A stretch of 64,000 bases of DNA from an uncultured Bacteroidales bacterium (GCA_937884485.1 CALGCG010000111.1:8715-72714); one strand, 5' to 3'. Counted from the stretch's first letter, positions 1-8,475 are shown. A program made the numbers and translations. The notes: generated from the letters alone by a model not told the origin.

Positions 1-17
1 TACGAATTACTCGAAAA

Positions 18-446
18 ATGGAAAGCAACAATCTGCTATACAAGGAGGAATCCTATCAGATAATCGGAGCGGCAATGGAGGTGCATCGCACTCTGGGTTG
101 CGGGTTTATCGAGGCCGTATGCCAAGAAGCACTAGAAGAAGAATTTAAGAAAAAGAATATACCCTACGAAAGAGAAAAAGAAATATCAATCGAATACAAA
201 GGCAAAAAACTCTCTAAAACATTCAGGGCCGACTTCATCTGCCACAACAAAATCATTCTTGAACTCAAAGCCGTGTCCGGATTTACAGACGACCACTATG
301 CACAAATATATTCCTATCTGAAAGCCAGCCAACTCAAGCTAGGCATCCTAATCAACTTCGGAGCCGCCACCTTGGAGTACCATCGAATACCCGCCAGCCA
401 AAAATGGGCACAAACCCCTTCCAACCCATACAATTCGAGTAATTAG
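18..446 (+). CDS. GxxExxY family protein, copy 1
   Basis: At 142 residues this is the normal size for GxxExxY proteins, a small PD-(D/E)xK nuclease-like family widespread in Bacteroidetes and without a settled function. The family block GAAMEVHRTLGCGF (residues 17-30) and the nuclease-like pair D72 (RADFIC) with E82-L-K84 (ILELKAV) are visible. The tyrosine that gives the family its name is cysteine here (GFIEAVC), while the second copy at 9335-9742 keeps it (GFVEPVY). The last codons and the stop lie inside a copy of the AT-rich repeat described at 432-496, and an inverted fragment of that repeat sits just before the ATG. Whether the protein is active cannot be told; loss of the signature tyrosine leaves drift possible. 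Confidence 0.85.
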   Translation: MESNNLLYKEESYQIIGAAMEVHRTLGCGFIEAVCQEALEEEFKKKNIPYEREKEISIEYKGKKLSKTFRADFICHNKIILELKAVSGFTDDHYAQIYSYLKASQLKLGILINFGAATLEYHRIPASQKWAQTPSNPYNSSN

Positions 447-496
447 CAAAAAATTCAAACCTGCGCAGCTTCGTATAATTCGAGTCATTCGCCGTA
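432..496 (+). repeat. AT-rich repeat linked to GxxExxY gene, copy 1
   Basis: The block begins aattcgagtaattagc and ends with an attcgccgt motif, with a ctgcgcagc core between. The same order of motifs recurs at 9744-9810 and 9830-9898, and inverted at 9191-9252. It supplies the stop codon of the first GxxExxY gene. A short inverted piece (cgaattactcg) also sits at about 3-14, in front of that gene. Confidence 0.75.
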
Positions 497-509
497 AAAC
501 AACAAGAAC

Positions 510-2858
510 ATGAAACGTTTACTATTAGCCATCCTGTCGATATCCATCGCCGTCGTAGCCAACGCCCAGTGCACCGTGAAAGGAGTCCTCTTCGACGAGA
601 GCAACGGTGAAGCCATCCCTTTCGCCAACGTGGTTCTCTTCGAACGCGACGCAGCGGGAGTCGAAAAGCAGACGGCGCACGGCTGTGCCACCGACATCAA
701 CGGATTCTTCCTCATCAACAAAGTGAAAGAAGGGTCCTATCTGCTGAAAGTAAAATATGTAGGCTACGAGGAATACTCCGAACAGATCACACTCCAAAAG
801 AACCGCATCATCACCAAAACCATCCACCTCAAACCTGCAGCCCAGCTGCTGAAGACAGTGGAGATTGTCGACAGCAAGAAGGAGGAGCGACAGATGCAGA
901 CCCAAGTCAGCGTGCAGAAAATCACCTCCTCGCAGATACAGCAGATGCCCTCCATCGGCGGCACCGCCGACCTGGCACAGTACATGCAGGTGCTTCCCGG
1001 CATCAGCTCCACCGGCGACCAGGGCGGCCAGCTCTACATCCGCGGCGGCTCCATGATACAGAACCTCTGCCTGCTGGACGGCATGATAGTCTACAACCCC
1101 TTCCACTCCATAGGCCTCTACTCCATCTTCGAGACCGACATCATCCTCAACGCCAACATCTACACCGGCGGCTTCGGTGCCGAATACGGCGGACGCATGT
1201 CGTCCGTCATGGACATCAGCACGCGCGACGGCAACAAGCGCCACCACAGCGGCAAAATAGGCATCAACACCTTCGGCGCCAGCCTTATCCTCGAAGGACC
1301 CCTGAAACGGGAGTCCAGCACCTCCAAGGCCACCATCTCCTACCTCGTCACGGCAAAGAACTCCTATCTCTCCAAGACCTCCGACATCCTCTACTCCTAT
1401 ATCGACGGCGGACTGCCCTTCGACTTCCTCGACCTCTACGGCAAACTGTCGTTCAACTCGGGCTCGGGCAGCAAAATCAACTTCTTCGGCTTCCGCTTCG
1501 ACGACCAGGTCAACGGCTACCAGTCCATCGCCGACTACCACTGGCGGAACTACGGTGCCGGCACCAACTTCATGCTCGTCACCGGCGCCTCGGCCATCCT
1601 CGACGGCAGCGTGGCATACTCCAAATACAACATCACCCTCGACGACGGTTCCGGCGAGCAGAAATACAGCGAAATCGGCGGCTTCAACGCCACCATGCAG
1701 TTCACCAACTTCTTCGGTGCCAACAAGCTGAAATACGGCATCTCCATCGAGGGCTATTCCACCGACTACCAATTTGTCAACCACTACGGCAAGCATATCT
1801 CGCAGCACGAGCCGTCGACCAACCTCTCGGTCTACGCCACCTACAACCTGCACCTCGGCAAATGGATTATCGACCCGGGGGTCCGCCTGATGTACTACGC
1901 CACCCTCGGCGACGCCAACATAGAGCCGCGCCTGGCAGCAAAATACAACATCACCGACGACCTGCGCCTCAAGCTTGCCGGCGGCATGTACAGCCAGATC
2001 TTCCTCGACGCACGCTCCGACAACGACATCGTCAACCTCTTCAACGGTTTCCTCACAGGTTCAGCCGACCTCAATGTGCCCTCCACGTTCCGCGGCGACG
2101 ACGTCACCTCGTGCGTGCAGAAAGCCACCCACGCCGTCGTCGGACTGGAATACGACCTCACCGACCACATCACGCTCAACGCCGAGTTCTACTACAAGAA
2201 GTTCAACCAGATCCTCAATGCCAACCGCAACAAGTTCTACGACGACCACGACGTCGACTACAGCAACATCTCCTCCCGCTACTACCAGCCCGAACACCTC
2301 CGCAAAGACTACATCATCGAACAGGGCTATGCCACGGGATTCGACCTCAGCGCCCGTATGGACCTGGAACGCCTCTACGTGTGGGCCACCTATTCGCTGG
2401 GCTACGTGGAGCGCAGCGACGAAGTGCAGACCTACAACCCCCACTACGACCGCCGCCACACAGTCAACCTGCTGACAACCTATGCCTTGGGCGAACAGCG
2501 CGAGTGGGAGCTTAGCGCCCGCTGGACCTTCGGCTCGGGATATCCCTTCACCCAGACCCAGGGCATCTACGAATGCCTGTTCTTCCCCGACGCCATCGTC
2601 TCCGACTACACACGCGAGAACGGCGCCTATTCCCTTCACTACGCCGACCTCTACAAAGGGCGCCTGCCCTCCTACCACCGCCTCGACCTCGGCGTCAAGC
2701 GCAAATTCTCCCTCGGGGCACGCTCGGAGCTCGAACTCTCGCTGAGCGCCACCAACGTCTACAGCCGCGAGAACATCTTCTATTTCAACCGCGCCACCTT
2801 CGAGCGCGTCAACCAATTGCCCATACTCGTATGCTTCGGAGCTACTATGACATTCTGA
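510..2858 (+). CDS. TonB-dependent receptor with carboxypeptidase-like regulatory domain
   Basis: Outer-membrane receptor predicted to take up a substrate using TonB energy. It opens with a clear signal peptide (MKRLLLAILSISIAVVANAQ). A carboxypeptidase-D regulatory-like domain follows at about 20-105 (start CTVKGVLFDESNGEAIPFAN), then the plug at about 120-235 (LAQYMQVLPGISSTGDQGG, LYIRGG) and a barrel ending in phenylalanine (GATMTF), as outer-membrane barrels do. The 782-residue length fits receptors that lack a SusD partner, and no susD is adjacent. The 3' end overlaps the start of the ABC permease by 28 bases. That is unusual for an outer-membrane receptor and may mean the three genes are co-transcribed. 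The substrate is unknown. Confidence 0.9.
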   Translation: MKRLLLAILSISIAVVANAQCTVKGVLFDESNGEAIPFANVVLFERDAAGVEKQTAHGCATDINGFFLINKVKEGSYLLKVKYVGYEEYSEQITLQKNRIITKTIHLKPAAQLLKTVEIVDSKKEERQMQTQVSVQKITSSQIQQMPSIGGTADLAQYMQVLPGISSTGDQGGQLYIRGGSMIQNLCLLDGMIVYNPFHSIGLYSIFETDIILNANIYTGGFGAEYGGRMSSVMDISTRDGNKRHHSGKIGINTFGASLILEGPLKRESSTSKATISYLVTAKNSYLSKTSDILYSYIDGGLPFDFLDLYGKLSFNSGSGSKINFFGFRFDDQVNGYQSIADYHWRNYGAGTNFMLVTGASAILDGSVAYSKYNITLDDGSGEQKYSEIGGFNATMQFTNFFGANKLKYGISIEGYSTDYQFVNHYGKHISQHEPSTNLSVYATYNLHLGKWIIDPGVRLMYYATLGDANIEPRLAAKYNITDDLRLKLAGGMYSQIFLDARSDNDIVNLFNGFLTGSADLNVPSTFRGDDVTSCVQKATHAVVGLEYDLTDHITLNAEFYYKKFNQILNANRNKFYDDHDVDYSNISSRYYQPEHLRKDYIIEQGYATGFDLSARMDLERLYVWATYSLGYVERSDEVQTYNPHYDRRHTVNLLTTYALGEQREWELSARWTFGSGYPFTQTQGIYECLFFPDAIVSDYTRENGAYSLHYADLYKGRLPSYHRLDLGVKRKFSLGARSELELSLSATNVYSRENIFYFNRATFERVNQLPILVCFGATMTF

Positions 2859-3478
2859 CCCCCTACCTGCCCCTCATGGCCAAAGGCCTGGGAGCCACGG
2901 CGACAATCACCCTCCTCTCGCTCGTCGCCGGCACGGCCCTCGGCGCCGGCATCTACGCCATGACCAAGAGCCGCCACCTCTGGGTGCGCAAAACGGCCCA
3001 GTGCTACCGCTTCATCGTGCGCGGCACACCCATCATGGTGTTCCTCCTGCTCTTCTACTACATCGTGCTGCAGGGCAGCTGGGGCGTCGCCGCCGCCGTG
3101 CTGGCCTTCTCCTTCAACTTCTCCAACTTCGCCTGCTCCGTCATCCAGTCGTCGTTCGACACCGTGGGCAAGGGCCAGATCGACGCCGGCATCTCCCTCG
3201 GCTTCAGCCGCTACCAGATCCTCCGCTACATCATCGCCCCGCAGGCGCTCATCAACGCCCTGCCGGCCTACAAGTTCCAGGCCGTCACCCTGATGAAAGG
3301 CACCTCCATCGTAGGCTACGTCTCCATCCTCGACCTCACACAGGTCACCGAGGCCATCCGCCGCGACACCGGCGAAAGTTTCTTCGCGCTCCTCCTGGTC
3401 ACCGCCATATACATGATTCTCGCATGGCTGCTCTGCAAGCTGCTGGACTACTGCGTCAAAACCACCCATAAGATATGA
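2831..3478 (+). CDS. Amino-acid-type ABC transporter permease
   Basis: A 215-residue inner-membrane permease of the polar amino acid (HisM/GlnP) type. It has several hydrophobic segments and the cytoplasmic EAA loop, seen as DAGISLGFSRYQ followed by IAPQA, which docks on the ATPase. The ATG at 2831 (MLRSYYDILTPYL) was chosen because homologues begin just before the first membrane segment; the frame stays open further upstream but that part lies in receptor coding sequence. The stop overlaps the ATPase start as ATGA. No periplasmic binding-protein gene is present beside it, so the substrate-recognising component is missing from this locus or is supplied from elsewhere. Amino acid specificity is inferred from family only. 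Confidence 0.88.
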   Translation: MLRSYYDILTPYLPLMAKGLGATATITLLSLVAGTALGAGIYAMTKSRHLWVRKTAQCYRFIVRGTPIMVFLLLFYYIVLQGSWGVAAAVLAFSFNFSNFACSVIQSSFDTVGKGQIDAGISLGFSRYQILRYIIAPQALINALPAYKFQAVTLMKGTSIVGYVSILDLTQVTEAIRRDTGESFFALLLVTAIYMILAWLLCKLLDYCVKTTHKI

Positions 3479-4560
3479 TTACCGCCTCGCACCTCAACAA
3501 AACCGTCACCCAAGCCGACGGCACCCCCCTCCGCATACTCGACGACATATCGTTCCACATCGCCCAGGGCGAAGTGGTGAGCATCATCGGCCCCTCCGGC
3601 TCCGGCAAGACCACCCTCCTCCGCATCCTCGGCATGCTCGACCGCCCCACCTCGGGCCAACTCCTCATCGGAGGCGACGACATCCTCTCCCCCACCATCC
3701 CGCCGAGCCAACTGCACCAGAAGCTGGGCTTCGTCTTCCAGCAGTTCAACCTCTTCCCCCACCTCACCGTGCTGGGCAACATCACCCTGGCGCTGACCAA
3801 GGTGCGCCGCATGCCCGCCGACGAGGCCCGCCAGCTGGCCCTCGACACCCTGGCCCGCGTCTCCCTGGCCGAGAAGGCCGACGCCATGCCCGCCACCCTC
3901 TCCGGCGGCCAGCAGCAGCGCGCCGCCATAGCACGCACCCTCGTGCTCAAGCCCAAAATCATACTCTTCGACGAACCCACATCGGCCCTCGACCCCACCA
4001 TGGTCGCCGAGGTGCAGGGCGTCATGCGCCTGCTGGCCAAGGAGGGCATGACCATGCTCGTGGTCACCCACCGCATGCGCTTCGCTCGCGACATCGCCTC
4101 GCGCACCTTCTTCATCCACCAGGGGCGCCTCCTCGAGGACGGCACCCCCGACCAGATCTTCCGCAACCCCCAACAGCCCGAAACCCGCGCCTTCGTCCAG
4201 CAGATACGCACCCTCCGCTTCGCCATCGCCTCGCGCCAGTTCGATTTCTACGACATGATGACGCAGATACGCCAGTTCTGCATCCGCTACGCCATACCGG
4301 AGAAGATGGACCCCATCACCCACATCGTCGAGGAGATGCTCCTCCTGCTGGGCAACTACAACAACCCCGTCAGCATCGAAGTGAACCACAGCGAACTGGA
4401 CGGCGTCACCCACGTGGCCATCGTCCACCAGGGCGAAACCGTCTCGCCGCTGGAGCGCCCCGACGCCGACGAGCTCGCCGTCATGATCATCCGCGGCATG
4501 AGCTCCAACATCGCCACCGACCTCACCCCCGACGGCGTCCGCCTCACCTTCGACGTCTGA
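3475..4560 (+). CDS. Amino-acid-type ABC transporter ATPase with C-terminal GHKL-like extension
   Basis: Residues 1-245 are a standard polar amino acid ABC ATPase: Walker A GPSGSGKTT (39-47), Q-loop FQQFNLFPHLT (88-98), signature LSGGQQQRA (142-150), Walker B IILFDEPTSALDP (162-174). Family members normally stop near residue 245; this one runs to 361. The extra part (about 261-361) has the order of elements of an anti-sigma or histidine-kinase ATP-binding fold: a helix with an EE pair (HIVEEMLLLLGNY), alternating strands (VSIEVNH, THVAIVHQGE) and a late strand (GVRLTFDV). The usual D-x-G of the nucleotide pocket reads HQGE, so it may be a non-catalytic regulatory domain. The start overlaps the permease stop by four bases. 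Confidence 0.88.
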   Translation: MITASHLNKTVTQADGTPLRILDDISFHIAQGEVVSIIGPSGSGKTTLLRILGMLDRPTSGQLLIGGDDILSPTIPPSQLHQKLGFVFQQFNLFPHLTVLGNITLALTKVRRMPADEARQLALDTLARVSLAEKADAMPATLSGGQQQRAAIARTLVLKPKIILFDEPTSALDPTMVAEVQGVMRLLAKEGMTMLVVTHRMRFARDIASRTFFIHQGRLLEDGTPDQIFRNPQQPETRAFVQQIRTLRFAIASRQFDFYDMMTQIRQFCIRYAIPEKMDPITHIVEEMLLLLGNYNNPVSIEVNHSELDGVTHVAIVHQGETVSPLERPDADELAVMIIRGMSSNIATDLTPDGVRLTFDV

Positions 4561-4594
4561 CCCTCCAACCCCGTCCCCGCCTCGACCCCGCACC

Positions 4595-4768
4595 GCCCCT
4601 TGTTCGCCCCCTCTTCGCCCCTTCGCATATAGTTCCTATATAGTTCTCATATAGTTCTTATATGCGGTATATAAGAACTATATAGGAAGTATATAAGAAC
4701 GATATAAGAACTATATAAGAAGGGCCGAACAAGGGGCGAAGCGAGGGCGAAGAGGGGGCGATTTTTTT
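4595..4768. repeat. Large imperfect inverted repeat of TATATAGTTC-type units
   Basis: Three leftward units (atatagttcctat and variants, about 4626-4662) are followed by three complementary units (ataagaactatata and variants, about 4668-4722). Outside these, ccccctcttcgcc on the left pairs with ggcgaagaggggg on the right, which runs into a T-tract at 4762-4769. The structure can fold into a long hairpin between the ABC transporter and the phosphatase operon. It may act as a rho-independent terminator for the transporter genes. The short arms cccttgttcg and cgaacaaggg also match but in swapped order, so the fold is not a simple perfect stem. Confidence 0.7.
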
Positions 4769-4802
4769 TGATTTTTTACGATGACAATTGAGAAAAAAAA
4801 CG

Positions 4803-4810
4803 TATATTTG
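4803..4810 (+). promoter_or_regulatory. Bacteroidetes -7 element upstream of PP2C phosphatase operon
   Basis: tatatttg matches the TAnnTTTG consensus and lies 42 bases before the ATG at 4853. No clear TTTG element is seen about 20 bases upstream, so this rests on the -7 box alone. Confidence 0.5.
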
Positions 4811-4852
4811 CATTTTACAATAATACCTAATATATAATATATAACATTGTCA

Positions 4853-6640
4853 ATGAGCAAAAAACTGACATTAAGATGGGACAAACTGCAGGCCCGCAGC
4901 AGCATTATTCTTCTGGTTGTTGCCGCCGTCATCATCGAGGTGATGTCCGTGGGGCAATACTTATTCACCCGCAACGGCATCCGCCACGAGGTTGAGCAGC
5001 GGGCACGTACCGAAATCAACCTGAAAAATATGGAGATACAGAATGTCATCTCCGACGTCGAGGTTGCCGTGAACAACATGCAGTGGCTCATCGACTGGGC
5101 CGCCGCCAACCCCGATTCCATCTACAGCACCCTGCAGCTGATCATACACAACAACCCCATCATCACGGGTTGCGCCATGGCTTTCGAGCCGAACCACTTC
5201 CCCTCGAAGGGTGAATGGTACGAGCCCTTTGCCGGGCGCGAAAACGGACTGACGGGAGCCATCGTGCACCGCCAGATAGGGTCGGCCGAGCACAACTACC
5301 ACAATGCCACGTGGTATCGCGAAGGCCTCGCGTCCAAAGGGGGCCACTGGACCGAGCCCTACTTTGACGATGCGGGTTCGAAAATGATAGTCAGCTCCTA
5401 CACCCTGCCCATCCACGACAAGAACGGCAAGGTGATCGGCGTGTTCTGCAGCGACGTGTCGCTGGAATGGCTGGCCGACCTCTTCGGCAGCCACAGCGGT
5501 GCCTACACCTTCCTCACCTCGCGCGCCGGCCGTCTGCTGGCCTGCCCCGACAAGAGCATGGTGATGACAACCACCATCCAAGAGGTGGCCAAGCAGTTCA
5601 AAGACACCATGATCGATGTCGTCAACGCCAATATGCTGGCTGGCGACTCGGGCGATGCCAGCATCAAAGACAACGACGGCAACAAGAACTACATGTACTA
5701 TGCTCCTGTCGAAGGCAAGACGGGATGGAAGATGGCCATCATCTTCCCCGACAAGGAGATATACGCCGGGCTGCACAAATTGGGCAGACAGCTGGGCATC
5801 TTCCTGATTCTCGGCCTGCTGCTGATGGCCTTCATCCTGTGGCGCACCTTCCGCGGCCACCAGCGCCTGCAGGCCGTCAATGCCGAGAAGGAGCGCATAG
5901 GCAACGAGTTGCGCATCGCCAGCGGCATCCAGATGGGCATGCTGCCCAAGACCTTCCCGCCCTACCCCGACCTCGACGAGCTGGCCATGGCCGGTTCGCT
6001 GGTGCCCGCCAAGGAGGTGGGCGGCGACCTCTTCGACTTCTATGTGCGCGACCACAAGCTCTTCTTCTGCGTGGGCGACGTCAGCGGCAAAGGCGTGCCC
6101 GCCTCGCTGGTGATGGCCGTCACAAGGAGCCTCTTCCGCACCGTGTCGTCGCACACCGTGGAACCCGAGCAGGTGATGATGCAGATGAACAACGCCATGT
6201 CGGAGATGAACGAGAGTTCGATGTTCGTGACCCTCTTCATCGGCGTGCTCGACCTTACTACCGGCACCCTGGCCTACAGCAACGCAGGCCACTGCCCCCC
6301 GGTCGTCATCACCGGCGCCGACGTGGCCCCCATCGAGATGGACGCCAACATCCCCGTGGGCCTCATGACCGACTGGGAATACAGCCGCCAGACCGTCGAC
6401 ATCGTTCCCGGCACGACCATCTTCGCCTACACCGACGGCCTCACCGAGGCCGAGAACGCCGAGCACGGCCAGTACGGCGAGGAGCGCATGCTGGCCGCCC
6501 TGAAACAGAACAGCAACCTCGCTCCGCACAACCTCATAGCCTCCATGAGCGACTCCGTCCACGCCTTCGTGGCAGGTGCCGAACAGAGCGACGACCTGAC
6601 AATGCTCGCCATCCATTACATTGCAACCGTAAAAGCCTGA
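4853..6640 (+). CDS. Membrane sensor PP2C/SpoIIE-type serine phosphatase
   Basis: A sensor phosphatase expected to dephosphorylate a STAS-domain antagonist in a partner-switching circuit. A transmembrane segment lies at about 18-37, a Cache-like extracytoplasmic domain follows to about 300, and a second transmembrane segment lies at about 311-332. A SpoIIE/RsbU-type PP2C domain starts near 352 with ELRIASGIQMGMLP. Metal-binding motifs are present: GGDLFDFY, GDVSGKGVPA, YTDGLTEAEN and a final SDDLTMLAI. The ATG at 4853 is preferred over an upstream TTG at 4847. The anti-sigma-type kinase gene begins three bases after its stop, and the STAS protein and alarmone synthetase genes follow, so the extracellular signal read by the Cache domain probably controls the whole set. 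Confidence 0.92.
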   Translation: MSKKLTLRWDKLQARSSIILLVVAAVIIEVMSVGQYLFTRNGIRHEVEQRARTEINLKNMEIQNVISDVEVAVNNMQWLIDWAAANPDSIYSTLQLIIHNNPIITGCAMAFEPNHFPSKGEWYEPFAGRENGLTGAIVHRQIGSAEHNYHNATWYREGLASKGGHWTEPYFDDAGSKMIVSSYTLPIHDKNGKVIGVFCSDVSLEWLADLFGSHSGAYTFLTSRAGRLLACPDKSMVMTTTIQEVAKQFKDTMIDVVNANMLAGDSGDASIKDNDGNKNYMYYAPVEGKTGWKMAIIFPDKEIYAGLHKLGRQLGIFLILGLLLMAFILWRTFRGHQRLQAVNAEKERIGNELRIASGIQMGMLPKTFPPYPDLDELAMAGSLVPAKEVGGDLFDFYVRDHKLFFCVGDVSGKGVPASLVMAVTRSLFRTVSSHTVEPEQVMMQMNNAMSEMNESSMFVTLFIGVLDLTTGTLAYSNAGHCPPVVITGADVAPIEMDANIPVGLMTDWEYSRQTVDIVPGTTIFAYTDGLTEAENAEHGQYGEERMLAALKQNSNLAPHNLIASMSDSVHAFVAGAEQSDDLTMLAIHYIATVKA

Positions 6641-6643
6641 GTC

Positions 6644-7078
6644 ATGAAACGCCACTTAACCCTTCACAACGACGTTCAGGAGGTGCCGCAACTGGCAGCG
6701 TTCATCGACGAGGTGGCCGAGGCGTGCGGTATCGACATGGCCACAGCCATGAGCCTCAACCTGGCCATGGAAGAGGCCGTGGTCAACGTGATGAACTACG
6801 CCTACCCCGCGGGTACCGTGGGCAACGTGGACATCGACGCTGAATCCGCCGAGGGCCGACTGACCTTTGTCCTCAGCGACAGCGGCACCCCCTTCGACCC
6901 CACCCAGGCCGGCGAGCCGGACCTGACCCTCGAGGCCGAAGAACGCCCCATCGGCGGCCTGGGCATCTTCCTCGTCCGACAGATTATGGACCAGGTGGAA
7001 TACCAGTACCGCGACGGGAAGAACATCCTCACCCTCAGCAAGAACATCCAGTCAGGCAATAACGAAATAACACAATAA
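6644..7078 (+). CDS. Anti-sigma-type serine kinase (RsbW/SpoIIAB-like GHKL ATPase)
   Basis: A 144-residue single-domain HATPase_c_2 protein. In the RsbW/SpoIIAB family such proteins phosphorylate a STAS partner and bind either it or another target. The N-box NLAMEEAVVNVMNYAY, the G1 box DSGTPFDP and the G2 box GGLGIFLVRQIMD are all intact, so ATP binding is likely. It sits between the PP2C phosphatase and the STAS protein, the classic partner-switching trio. No sigma factor gene is adjacent, and the downstream gene is an alarmone synthetase, so its released target may not be a sigma factor. A short run of aataacgcaataacgc repeats separates it from the STAS gene. Confidence 0.9.
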   Translation: MKRHLTLHNDVQEVPQLAAFIDEVAEACGIDMATAMSLNLAMEEAVVNVMNYAYPAGTVGNVDIDAESAEGRLTFVLSDSGTPFDPTQAGEPDLTLEAEERPIGGLGIFLVRQIMDQVEYQYRDGKNILTLSKNIQSGNNEITQ

Positions 7079-7102
7079 CGCAATAACGCAATCATTTTCG
7101 AT

Positions 7103-7405
7103 ATGAACATCAACATCAAAGAACAGAACGGCGAACTCGTGGCCCTCTTCGAGGGACGCCTCGACACCGCAGCAGCACCCCAGGCCGAGAAAGACATCCA
7201 GCCCCTGCTCGCCAGCAACGGACAAAACATCGTGCTCGACTGCAACGCCCTGGAATACATCTCCTCCAGCGGCCTGCGTCTCTTCCTCACGGTGCTCAAG
7301 AACGCCAAGGGCAAAGGCGGCCATGTGTTCATCACCGGCATGAACAACGACATTCGCAACGTCTTCGCCATGACGGGCTTCACCAACCTCTTTGAATTCC
7401 GATAG
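7103..7405 (+). CDS. STAS-domain anti-sigma factor antagonist
   Basis: A 100-residue single STAS domain, the size of SpoIIAA/RsbV. The phosphorylation loop reads EYISSSGLRL (51-60). By alignment with the DSSGL loop of SpoIIAA, Ser56 is the likely phosphoacceptor, although the aspartate that normally precedes it is replaced by serine, giving three serines in a row. It should be phosphorylated by the upstream kinase and dephosphorylated by the PP2C protein. The stop (TAG 7403-7405) is one base from the ATG of the alarmone synthetase, which suggests tight translational coupling. Confidence 0.9.
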   Translation: MNINIKEQNGELVALFEGRLDTAAAPQAEKDIQPLLASNGQNIVLDCNALEYISSSGLRLFLTVLKNAKGKGGHVFITGMNNDIRNVFAMTGFTNLFEFR

Positions 7406-7406
7406 G

Positions 7407-8474
7407 ATGAACGCCCACGGCGAAATGTTGCTCAGCCAGTTCCGGCAGCGGATGCCCCTGCTCGTCGAGTTGGAGTCGCTGGTGCTCAGCCGGTTGAAGG
7501 AAGCCCTCGACCGGCAGCACATCGAGGTGACCGCCATCGACCACCGCATCAAGAAGGAGGACTCCCTGGCCGGCAAGCTGGAGCGCAAAGGTGCGAAGTA
7601 CAAGTCGGTGGACGACATCACCGACCTGTTGGGGCTGCGCGTCATCACGTTCTACACCGACGACGTCGACAAGGTGGCAGCCCTTGTGGCGCAGACCTTC
7701 GACATCGACTGGAGCAACTCCGTGGACAAGCGCAAACTGCACGAGTTGGACAGCTTCGGCTACAACTCTCTCCACTACATCTGCCGCCTTCCCGCCGGCA
7801 GCGCCGACGAAGCGTTGTGCCACATACCCTTCGAGATACAGATGCGCACCGCCCTGCAGCACGTGTGGTCCACCATCAACCACGACACCGGTTACAAGAG
7901 CGATGTGCAGATTCCGCGCGAGTACCTGCGCCAGTTCGGCCGTCTGGCGGGCATGCTCGAGCTCATCGACGACGAGTTCAGCCGCCTGCGCAACTCCCTG
8001 GCCGACTACCGCCGCCGCGTGCAGACCCTGGTGGCGTCGGGCCAGCTGGACGAGGTGTCGCTCAACGCCGACACCTGGGAGAGCTACCTGCAGACACGCC
8101 CCCTCGACCGTCTCAACCGCCGCATCGCCGCCGTCAACCAGGCCGAGATATTCCCCACCCCGCTGGGGGCGTTCCTCCCCGTGCTCATAGCCTTGCAGCT
8201 GAAGACCCTGGGCGATGTGCAGAGGTTCATCGACAGCAATGCCGACGACGCCTACCTGCTGGCGGTGACCGAATTGGGCGTGACGGACCTCGACATCCTC
8301 ACCGAGAGCGTGGGCCTGCAGAACCTCTGCATCGTACAGGCCCTGAAGATGGGTGGCGGCAGGCCGGCCATAGTACGCATACTCAACGCCGTCAGCACCT
8401 TCGGCGACAACGAGGTGCTGGCGCAGAGCATCTACGACCACGCCTCGGCGCTTCCTTTCATGAATAAAAAATAG
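7407..8474 (+). CDS. RelA/SpoT-type alarmone synthetase without hydrolase domain
   Basis: A 355-residue protein with a RelA/SpoT synthetase domain at about 25-185 and no HD hydrolase, TGS or ACT domain. Recognisable synthetase motifs are LLGLRVITFYTDD (74-86, metal-binding aspartates), SFGYNSLHYI (116-125), and FEIQMRTALQHVW (142-154, carrying the catalytic-type Glu and the Q-x-R-T). It is longer than typical RelQ/RelP small synthetases (about 200-250 residues) because of a C-terminal extension of unknown role. The ATG at 7407 (MNAHGEML) lies one base after the STAS stop; an earlier TTG in frame at 7392 is less likely. Being last in a partner-switching operon makes it a candidate output of that switch. 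Confidence 0.85.
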   Translation: MNAHGEMLLSQFRQRMPLLVELESLVLSRLKEALDRQHIEVTAIDHRIKKEDSLAGKLERKGAKYKSVDDITDLLGLRVITFYTDDVDKVAALVAQTFDIDWSNSVDKRKLHELDSFGYNSLHYICRLPAGSADEALCHIPFEIQMRTALQHVWSTINHDTGYKSDVQIPREYLRQFGRLAGMLELIDDEFSRLRNSLADYRRRVQTLVASGQLDEVSLNADTWESYLQTRPLDRLNRRIAAVNQAEIFPTPLGAFLPVLIALQLKTLGDVQRFIDSNADDAYLLAVTELGVTDLDILTESVGLQNLCIVQALKMGGGRPAIVRILNAVSTFGDNEVLAQSIYDHASALPFMNKK

Positions 8475-8475
8475 A

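Noticed and set aside
525..1853. Long minus-strand frame opposite the TonB receptor
   Set aside because: Low-complexity Gly/Val/Asp product, a shadow of the receptor's codon pattern.
2573..2830. Possible N-terminal extension of the ABC permease
   Set aside because: It overlaps receptor coding sequence in another frame and gives an arginine/proline-rich stretch unlike permeases; the ATG at 2831 fits the family.
2831..4560. Substrate-binding protein gene for the ABC importer
   Set aside because: Searched both sides; the neighbours are the TonB receptor and the phosphatase operon, so no candidate was found.
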